DNA of 5,057 bases from Gammaproteobacteria bacterium (GTDB lineage Bacteria > Pseudomonadota > Gammaproteobacteria > SZUA-229). Under the pieces are notes generated by a model, which was not told the origin of the DNA, did not search any database, and saw only the letters and a list, made by a program, of their open reading frames with translations. The stretch is from the NCBI GenBank assembly GCA_013138755.1, contig WTCC01000347.1, positions 1 to 5,057 of the forward strand. Reading direction: 5' to 3'. The position numbers were made by a program, and so were the translations under genes. Shown in pieces: positions 1 through 4,794 of this stretch (position 1 is the first letter of the stretch; every line of letters starts with the position of its first letter).

Positions 1-425
1 AGAAAAACACCTTTGTCGGAAAAAATCTGGATGCGGTGGTTACCGGAATCGGCAACATAAACCCGGTTGTCTTTCGCTACGTCGATGCCTACCGGGTAAT
101 TGAGCTGGCCGGGTTTGTCGCCCAGCTTGCCGAAGGTGAAAAGGAATTTTCCCTGCAGGTCGTAGACCACGATTCGATGGTGGCTACCATCAACAACATA
201 AATTTTATTTTTATGGACGGCGACGTCACTGGGCAGCTGTAAGCTATGTTCACCGCTATCGTTGGCGCTAGCGCCCAGTTGCAGGACCTGTTTTACACTC
301 TGGGTTTTTATGCTGCTTGCATACGCTGATCCGCTGCTTACGGAAATTAATAAACACAGGCCAAAAAGAAAATAAACAAAATTACTGCCTGTCTGTTGAC
401 TGTTAGTCCGTTGATTGTGTTTCAT
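1..425 (-). CDS. Secreted NHL-repeat (beta-propeller) protein, N-terminal part
   Basis: The frame is open from the ATG at 425 to the window edge, giving the first 141 residues; the rest lies outside. The N-terminus is a signal peptide: a polar stretch, a hydrophobic core at about residues 16-30 and a cleavage site near residue 36 (SAYA, then SS). Two NHL-type repeats follow, at about residues 64-107 and 108-141. Both carry the typical pattern: a small or acidic D-G/D-S turn after IYVVD or VYVAD, then NHRI or HHRI, a beta strand, and a short G-K or K-G turn. Such repeats stack as blades of a propeller used for protein contacts or as a scaffold; no catalytic residues are expected. The start overlaps the end of the triheme cytochrome gene by 23 bp, in another frame, with only a weak GGTGG ribosome site, so translation is probably coupled. 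Secretion and position suggest a periplasmic or surface partner of the cytochromes. The family call is firm, the role inferred. Confidence 0.85.
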   Translation of the reverse strand, partial: MKHNQRTNSQQTGSNFVYFLFGLCLLISVSSGSAYASSIKTQSVKQVLQLGASANDSGEHSLQLPSDVAVHKNKIYVVDGSHHRIVVYDLQGKFLFTFGKLGDKPGQLNYPVGIDVAKDNRVYVADSGNHRIQIFSDKGVF

Positions 426-1473
426 CAGATTTTCGCCACCAGGCACGGCCTTTAAGTAATTCTTCTTTGGGTACATTATGTTTCTGTTCATCACCCACCA
501 TGATGTTTGTATCAGGCAGTGATGACTGCTTTTTGAATAATATGGGCATGTAGAATTCCCGGTACTTTTCAACAATACCAACAATATTCAAATTAGTCAC
601 GTCGCCAATACGTTGTTCTGAAAAACCCAGTGCGCGGAATGGCAGATAGCTTTTTTCCTCGTCTGTGTGGCAGCGGGTACAGAAACGGCCTTTTGGCATA
701 ACAAGCTCATGAAAACGGTTTTTGATGGCCTCCTTGTTCTCATCAGACTGCTTGTCTTTCACCTGGAGGAACTCTATTGCATCACTATTCTCTTCGATGA
801 TTTCCATTAATTCTTCTTCACCATTCTGGCTGGAATAAACCACAATTTTGGAATAATAGTCATCGGTGTCGATCAGGTAACCGGTGTCCTGGTCAATGTC
901 GGTACCAAAATGTGGACCCTGTACCTCAATACCTGAATAGTTGAGCCAGCGGAAGGTGTAACTTTCTTCGGGTTTTTTCCGGGTGTCAGTATGACAGGTC
1001 ATGCAGCCGACAAACTGGGTGTGCATATTCAATAGAGTTCTGACCATGCGTATTTTGGTATGAGGGTAGTCGCCATGACACTGGAAACAGACCGATTTTT
1101 TGCCCATATCAACCCTGTTTTCTTTTGGCACATTATGAAAGTGGCGCTGGCTTTCTGAATAAAGCTGTGAACGGATCTTTTTTAGTGATTCAGTTTTTTC
1201 GACGTCCTCACCAAACAGGCCAAAATGTCCACCGAGTACCAGGCCTAGTTCCAGTAGCAGGCTGATAATAATGGCACCAAGAATAAAAGTGGTGACAAAA
1301 GCAATCACCGGGTGTTCGCGGCGCACACCTGTAATGCTGAACGGGTTGTGCTGGAACTCGCCGGGTATTTTGCTTTTGTGGTCAATCAAAACCAGCATTA
1401 CAATACCGACAAGAATAAACAGTAATACTGTCAGTACAACAAAAGTAATAAGCTGGGTGCTGATTGCGTGCAT
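403..1473 (-). CDS. Membrane-anchored triheme cytochrome c
   Basis: The protein has 356 residues. Two transmembrane helices at about 7-31 and 56-82 flank a positively charged loop (HKSK...RR), which predicts both ends in the periplasm. The soluble domain carries three CXXCH heme sites: CFQCH 129-133, CMTCH 157-161 and CTRCH 265-269. Histidines that could be distal ligands include H113, H138, H151, H255 and H332. The hexapeptide HNVPKE occurs twice, at 113-118 and 332-337. Residues 215-250, between hemes 2 and 3, are acidic and probably helical. The C-terminus has KGRAWWRKS, matching a motif at the C-terminus of the octaheme protein of this operon. The ATG follows TAAGG at suitable spacing, 23 bp after the 39-residue membrane protein. 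Likely role: carrying electrons between the cytochrome b and periplasmic partners. It does not look like classical NapC/NirT, which has one helix and four hemes. Heme-protein status is certain; the specific family is not recognised. Confidence 0.9.
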   Translation of the reverse strand: MHAISTQLITFVVLTVLLFILVGIVMLVLIDHKSKIPGEFQHNPFSITGVRREHPVIAFVTTFILGAIIISLLLELGLVLGGHFGLFGEDVEKTESLKKIRSQLYSESQRHFHNVPKENRVDMGKKSVCFQCHGDYPHTKIRMVRTLLNMHTQFVGCMTCHTDTRKKPEESYTFRWLNYSGIEVQGPHFGTDIDQDTGYLIDTDDYYSKIVVYSSQNGEEELMEIIEENSDAIEFLQVKDKQSDENKEAIKNRFHELVMPKGRFCTRCHTDEEKSYLPFRALGFSEQRIGDVTNLNIVGIVEKYREFYMPILFKKQSSLPDTNIMVGDEQKHNVPKEELLKGRAWWRKSDETQSTD

Positions 1474-1496
1474 GGTTTTGCCTTAGCTGATATTCG

Positions 1497-1616
1497 TTAG
1501 TAATATTCTGTCAAATATAGCCAGATGGTAAACAGGCCAAATAGTGTCCAGAAAAAAATCACCATCAGCGTGAAGTAAGCAAAGGCTTTTTGCAGCGGTG
1601 TCATCTGTTTGATCAT
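1497..1616 (-). CDS. 39-residue single-helix membrane protein, probable small subunit of the cytochrome complex
   Basis: A short frame encodes 39 residues beginning MIKQMTPLQK and ending in LYLTEYY. The N-terminus is polar and positive. Residues about 12-35 form one hydrophobic, aromatic-rich helix with two Trp and many Phe, and the tail is short and acidic to tyrosine-rich, so N-in/C-out topology is predicted. Its ATG overlaps the TGA of the cytochrome b gene (ATGA, 4 bp). A good ribosome site, AGAGGA, lies at 1623-1628, six bases before the start. The overlap, the ribosome site and the tight gap to the triheme gene (23 bp) argue that it is a real gene. No heme or metal motif is present. By analogy with small subunits such as CydX or CcoQ of oxidases, it may stabilise the cytochrome b core; that is inference, and I see no sequence similarity to those proteins. 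Confidence 0.8.
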   Translation of the reverse strand: MIKQMTPLQKAFAYFTLMVIFFWTLFGLFTIWLYLTEYY

Positions 1617-2554
1617 ATGGAATCCTCTGCTGTTTTCAGGGTTTTGTCAGTTGATGGTGAAAGTTCTCTAGCGTCCAGTAATTCATTTAAATATTCACGT
1701 TCTTCTGGCAGTTCGACCAGATTGCGCAAATATTCAAGAAAATGTTCTTCGATCTGGTGTTCGCGGGTAATCTTGCCGGTAAGAAAGGTCCACTGCATGG
1801 GGAAGCGTCCGGGTGCCAGATGTACGTTGTACCAGTGCCAGAAAGCAATTACCAGCAGTGCGAGCAGAGCTTCATGCGGGTGAGATAAACGCATCATTTC
1901 CTGAAAGTAGGAAGCGCTGCCTTGGGGCAGGATAGTAGCCCAGAATTCCGGGAAGATAAAAGATGAACCGGAAATGATCATTACCAGGTTGCCGAAAGCC
2001 GCCGCAAAGTAGTGAATCTTCTGCTTGTACATGAACTTGTCCATTTCAGGACGTTGATCACGTCGGCCGGTAGAGTACTGCATGTCCAGCTTGAAATCAC
2101 GCACATCTTTGAAGGTGGGAATAATGCTGCGTTGCAGTTCAAAGCGTCCCCGTGCTACATCCCGTACCGCTATCCACATCAGGTAGAACACGTGATAGAG
2201 CATGGCGAAGATCATTACACTGGCCAGGGTGCGGTGAATAACGCGTGAGATATCAATGCCGCCAACCATGTCGTTTAATGGTTGCGCCCATATCTGATCT
2301 ATAAAGGCGATGGGCAATCCAGTAAACGCCAGCGTCAGGAAAGTAACAAAGATCAGCATATGCTGAATACGAATATGGATAGAATAGCGGGGCAGATCAC
2401 CGATCGGGTTGGATACCACATTTTTGTAAAACAGGACACGATCATCGGGTATGTTGTCGATGAGCTGCTCTATCTCCGCGCGCTCTTTGTCATCTGTTTT
2501 GTTGAGACGCATTGATGTCTCCAGAACATTTTTTGCTTCAGCCGATAGTTTCAT
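1613..2554 (-). CDS. Di-heme cytochrome b, FdnI/Ni-hydrogenase b-type-like membrane subunit
   Basis: The protein has 313 residues: a polar, probably cytoplasmic N-terminal segment of about 60, four transmembrane helices (about 66-86, 108-130, 182-203 and 228-248) and a charged C-terminal tail of about 60. Histidines sit where b-type heme ligands are expected: H65 at helix 1, H107 and H121 spanning helix 2, H181 at helix 3, and H225/H227, H240 and H245 around helix 4. Pairs 13-14 residues apart in helices 2 and 4 fit two hemes stacked across the membrane. This is the plan of FdnI-type and b561-like cytochrome b subunits that exchange electrons with quinones. No dehydrogenase or molybdoenzyme gene lies beside it; its partners here are multiheme cytochromes, so it probably links the quinone pool to periplasmic hemes. 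The ATG is preceded by GGAG at seven bases. The stop overlaps the next start. The general class is secure, the ligand assignment and direction of flow are not. Confidence 0.88.
   Translation of the reverse strand: MKLSAEAKNVLETSMRLNKTDDKERAEIEQLIDNIPDDRVLFYKNVVSNPIGDLPRYSIHIRIQHMLIFVTFLTLAFTGLPIAFIDQIWAQPLNDMVGGIDISRVIHRTLASVMIFAMLYHVFYLMWIAVRDVARGRFELQRSIIPTFKDVRDFKLDMQYSTGRRDQRPEMDKFMYKQKIHYFAAAFGNLVMIISGSSFIFPEFWATILPQGSASYFQEMMRLSHPHEALLALLVIAFWHWYNVHLAPGRFPMQWTFLTGKITREHQIEEHFLEYLRNLVELPEEREYLNELLDARELSPSTDKTLKTAEDSI
1623..1628 (-). promoter_or_regulatory. Ribosome binding site of the 39-residue membrane protein
   Basis: AGAGGA on the minus strand lies six bases before the ATG at 1616, inside the last codons of cytochrome b. 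It supports the small frame as a translated gene as well as simple stop-start coupling through ATGA. Confidence 0.6.
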
Positions 2555-2629
2555 GTTAGTACTCCAACAACTTTGGTTTGATAAGTTCAGTTGTATGTAA
2601 TGCCTGGTAACATCTGTATTTCGCTTTTA

Positions 2630-3730
2630 TTATTCAATCCGGTCACGGTTTCTTGGTGACTTGCGCCACCAGGATGAACCTTTATGTAAAATCCAGCCAG
2701 CACCATCGCGACGTCGACCGATAGTTTCAAGTACTGCCATGCCTATCAGTAAAGCAATAACAATATCACCTACCCAGCCGTAGATTATATTGGCGTAATA
2801 ACGAAAAGCGTTAGCTTCTTTTTTACTGGTGGGATGCGGGTCAAATTGTGCGTATTTTTCATCTGCGTGAATGTGACAGTGACGACAGGTATCAACTTTA
2901 TTGTTTTCATGAACAGGTGACTCAGGGTCACGTGATGAGCGAATGTCATGCACATTCATGTAGTAGTTATCCTGTTTGGCATGACAGTCAAGGCAGTTGG
3001 CTGCTTTAGTGAAGCCGTAACGGGTGACTTTGCCGTGAAAACTTTCATCGTAGGATTCAACTGCAATAGGGTATTTTTTGCCAAGCTCACGACCTTCCTT
3101 TTTGGCTGCTTCGACGTGACGTTCTATCAGTGCTTTATCGCTGTGACAGTTGGAGCATAATTCAACAATTTCAGACGGTGAACGTTTAACATCACGGATG
3201 CGGCGGCTGGTATGTTTGTACCAGTTGGTGACAAACTTACGGTCTTCGTGACACACCACGCAACGATCAATAATACGTTTTGGTGGTTTTTCTTCGTCAG
3301 GATTGAATATAGGGTTGGTATGGCAGCTTATACAATAGGGTTTATCGGCATCTAGTCCTGTTTCAATTTTATCCCGACCATGAATGCTGGCTTTGAATGT
3401 ATTATAAATGGGCTTGTGGCTAAAGTTTTTCCCAGTTGCCGGATTTTTAATTGAATGGCATTCAGAGTCACAACGAACACCTTCTTTTATTTCTTGATGA
3501 GGCAGTTGTTTAATGTAGTTATGGCAGTCGGTACAGGGAACATTGCGATGTACGGTAGAACCAAACATACCGGGGATAACCTGATAGGATCTTTTAATTC
3601 CTTGCTCGGTAATACGTCCCATTTTGGGATATTTATGGCAGAGCAAACATCCTGTTTCGTCCTCAAAAGCCGATACAGGATTACTGAATAACAGTATAAG
3701 TAAAGGTATTATGAGGATATATTTTTTCAT
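2630..3730 (-). CDS. Octaheme cytochrome c with C-terminal membrane anchor
   Basis: The protein has 366 residues. A Sec signal peptide (MKKYILII..., cleavage after about residue 21, PVSA) precedes a periplasmic domain with eight heme sites: CLLCH 28-32, CTDCH 66-70, an unusual CX3CH (CDSECH 87-92), CISCH 133-137, CVVCH 157-161, CSNCH 192-196, CLDCH 246-250 and CRHCH 282-286. Many further histidines (for example H61, H78, H105, H117, H173, H205, H232, H261, H274) could give bis-His ligation. One helix at about 314-337, followed by RRR, anchors the C-terminus with a cytoplasmic tail ending near KGSSWWRKS. It is first in the operon, behind an FNR-type site. The start is unusual: AAGG abuts the ATG without a spacer, but an in-frame stop lies just upstream and the signal peptide fits only this start. 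Likely role: anchored electron carrier paired with the cytochrome b 75 bp downstream. An enzymatic role, as in octaheme reductases, cannot be excluded; I see no CXXCK site. Confidence 0.9.
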   Translation of the reverse strand: MKKYILIIPLLILLFSNPVSAFEDETGCLLCHKYPKMGRITEQGIKRSYQVIPGMFGSTVHRNVPCTDCHNYIKQLPHQEIKEGVRCDSECHSIKNPATGKNFSHKPIYNTFKASIHGRDKIETGLDADKPYCISCHTNPIFNPDEEKPPKRIIDRCVVCHEDRKFVTNWYKHTSRRIRDVKRSPSEIVELCSNCHSDKALIERHVEAAKKEGRELGKKYPIAVESYDESFHGKVTRYGFTKAANCLDCHAKQDNYYMNVHDIRSSRDPESPVHENNKVDTCRHCHIHADEKYAQFDPHPTSKKEANAFRYYANIIYGWVGDIVIALLIGMAVLETIGRRRDGAGWILHKGSSWWRKSPRNRDRIE

Positions 3731-3762
3731 CCTTAATTTATTTTAGTTATTAAACACCATGA

Positions 3763-3776
3763 ATGGTACGGTTATA
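3763..3776 (-). promoter_or_regulatory. Candidate -10 elements for the octaheme operon
   Basis: Two -10-like hexamers read on the minus strand between the FNR-type palindrome and the octaheme start. TATAAC (3771-3776) is the better match to TATAAT but lies only 23 bp, centre to centre, from the palindrome. TACCAT (3763-3768) matches four of six positions and lies 31 bp away, close to the spacing of class II FNR-activated promoters. Which one is used cannot be decided from sequence. Confidence 0.35.
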
Positions 3777-3788
3777 CCTGTAAAAAAT

Positions 3789-3804
3789 ATTGATTTCAAT
3801 CAAT
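3789..3804. promoter_or_regulatory. FNR/Anr-family operator
   Basis: ATTGATTTCAATCAAT is a palindrome with 7-bp arms around a central TC. Its core, TTGAT-TTCA-ATCAA at 3790-3803, matches the FNR/Anr consensus TTGAT-N4-ATCAA at all ten fixed positions. The centre is about 66 bp before the octaheme start codon, suitable for activation of the octaheme-cytochrome b operon under low oxygen. NO-responsive Dnr/NnrR regulators of the same family use nearly the same site, so the signal could be oxygen or nitric oxide. The region is AT-rich, but a perfect match at this place is unlikely to be chance. No regulator gene is in the window. Confidence 0.65.
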
Positions 3805-3840
3805 TATATCCATCTATTGTAGCGATAACAGGTCGCCAGA

Positions 3841-3877
3841 TTAAATTGATGCAGCTAACACTATTCTTAAATTGATG
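3841..3877. repeat. Pair of 11-bp direct repeats in the operon leader
   Basis: TTAAATTGATG occurs at 3841-3851 and again at 3867-3877, 26 bp from start to start, upstream of the FNR-type site with respect to the octaheme operon. Each copy contains a TTGAT half-site. They could be additional regulator contacts, but in AT-rich intergenic DNA a chance pair is possible. Confidence 0.3.
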
Positions 3878-3952
3878 TTTTTTCAATAAATGAATGATTA
3901 TTAAATAAATAAGGCTAAAGCAAACCATGGCTAAAGTAAATCGTACCATCTG

Positions 3953-4675
3953 TTATTTTGCCTGCTCAACATTTACCTTCGCATTCTCAACAAGTATTTC
4001 GTAGACATAACCGTATCCATAGTCTTTGTTAAGTACTAACAGGCCTTCAACCAGAACAATGTCATCTAGCTTTGTGCTTGCATCGGTTGTAATGGAGATA
4101 TCCTGATTACTGCTGTTGTCACGAATATGAATCCAGTTTTTCCCCATAACCTGCGCGGTGTATTTACTGACCTGGCCGCGTACTTTTACTATTTTGCCCG
4201 CAAGCGTGTCTTTGTTTTTTAATATTTCAGCAATGTTCTGGCCGTTTTCTGCTTTTGCAAATGACTTGAGTGCTGCAGCTTGTTTTTTATTGATGTTTTT
4301 ATGCGGGTCGATAGTCATCACACCGGTGTTTATGTCATTGATGATATATGCATCAACAAAGTAGATGGTATCGAACTTGCGGTTTAGCGACTTGCTGTAA
4401 AAATCGCTCATTGCAATTTTTCCGGTAAAGCTGACCTTGTCCTCTTTTTCTATTTTGGTAACCGGGCCTGCAGCCCATACCGAGCCATTGTCTGTCGCAA
4501 TATGTACATAGGTATAACCACCAGAATTAAATGTTTTAATCAGTTTACCACTGAAAACAGCGGAAGGATTCAGTGTGGTTTTTTCTGCATTTGCGGCAAT
4601 TGATTCATTGCTCAGATAGCTGGTAGCGACCAGTGTGGTAAAGAGTGTCAGGCTGATAAGTTGTTTGACATGCAC
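3953..4675 (-). CDS. Secreted protein with two OB-fold-like domains, NrfJ-related
   Basis: The protein has 240 residues. A signal peptide (hydrophobic core about 6-20, cleavage near SIA at 25-27) leads into two beta-rich domains. Domain 1 (about 41-108) has SGGYTYVHI, then VWAAGP, and ends with FHSK-like DFYSKSLNRKFDTIYFV; this is the pattern I associate with NrfJ-type proteins found near multiheme cytochromes. Domain 2 (about 157-233) has the layout of a periplasmic OB fold: GKIVKVRGQVSK, MGKNWIHIRD, a VLVEG strand and a GYGYVYEILVENAKV end. There is no heme motif. The start is GTG at 4673-4675, set by AAGGA six bases upstream; the nearby ATG is out of frame. The gene follows the multiheme cytochrome by 119 bp and is separated from the octaheme gene by a 222-bp regulatory spacer. 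It probably assists cytochrome assembly or ligand binding in the periplasm; the biochemical function is not established. The fold call is good, the role weak. Confidence 0.82.
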   Translation of the reverse strand: MHVKQLISLTLFTTLVATSYLSNESIAANAEKTTLNPSAVFSGKLIKTFNSGGYTYVHIATDNGSVWAAGPVTKIEKEDKVSFTGKIAMSDFYSKSLNRKFDTIYFVDAYIINDINTGVMTIDPHKNINKKQAAALKSFAKAENGQNIAEILKNKDTLAGKIVKVRGQVSKYTAQVMGKNWIHIRDNSSNQDISITTDASTKLDDIVLVEGLLVLNKDYGYGYVYEILVENAKVNVEQAK

Positions 4676-4681
4676 GTTCTT

Positions 4682-4686
4682 TCCTT
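4682..4686 (-). promoter_or_regulatory. Ribosome binding site that decides a GTG start
   Basis: AAGGA lies six bases before the GTG at 4675 and identifies it as the start of the OB-fold protein. An ATG at 4669-4671 overlaps this start but is in another frame, and the correct frame has no other start codon before the signal peptide. Confidence 0.6.
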
Positions 4687-4794
4687 TTGTATTTTGTGAA
4701 AATTATGGTGTTGAATATTACATGGTCTGGTAATGGTTTTGATTATTTAAAACCAGTAGCCGTATCTGCTTCTATCTTTGTATGTCAGCCATCT

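Noticed and set aside
36..242. Plus-strand open frame of 68 codons
   Set aside because: It lies opposite the NHL-repeat gene, whose minus-strand frame gives a clear signal peptide and repeats. The same applies to the plus-strand frames opposite the cytochrome genes (for example 1271-1486, 1590-1883, 2012-2248, 2282-2515, 2948-3160, 3455-3691 and 4158-4364).
3913..3936. Direct repeat GGCTAAAG, two copies 16 bp apart, after the OB-fold gene
   Set aside because: Eight-base repeats are expected by chance in such DNA and no symmetry or known operator fits.
3763..3949. Inverted pair ATGGTACG (3763-3770) and CGTACCAT (3942-3949) near the ends of the spacer
   Set aside because: Only 8 bp, about 170 bp apart, without extended arms; not enough for a mobile element or structured RNA.
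4669..4671. ATG as the start of the OB-fold protein
   Set aside because: It is out of frame with the signal peptide and OB domains; the GTG at 4673-4675 has a well-placed ribosome site.
4739..4752. Second FNR-like site (TTGAT-TATT-TAAAA) upstream of the OB-fold gene
   Set aside because: Only the first half-site matches; the second has two of five expected bases.
4734..4755. Hairpin TGGTTTT / AAAACCA with an 8-base loop between the upstream cytochrome and the OB-fold gene
   Set aside because: The stem is short and AT-rich and no T-run follows it in the direction of transcription, so I do not call a terminator.
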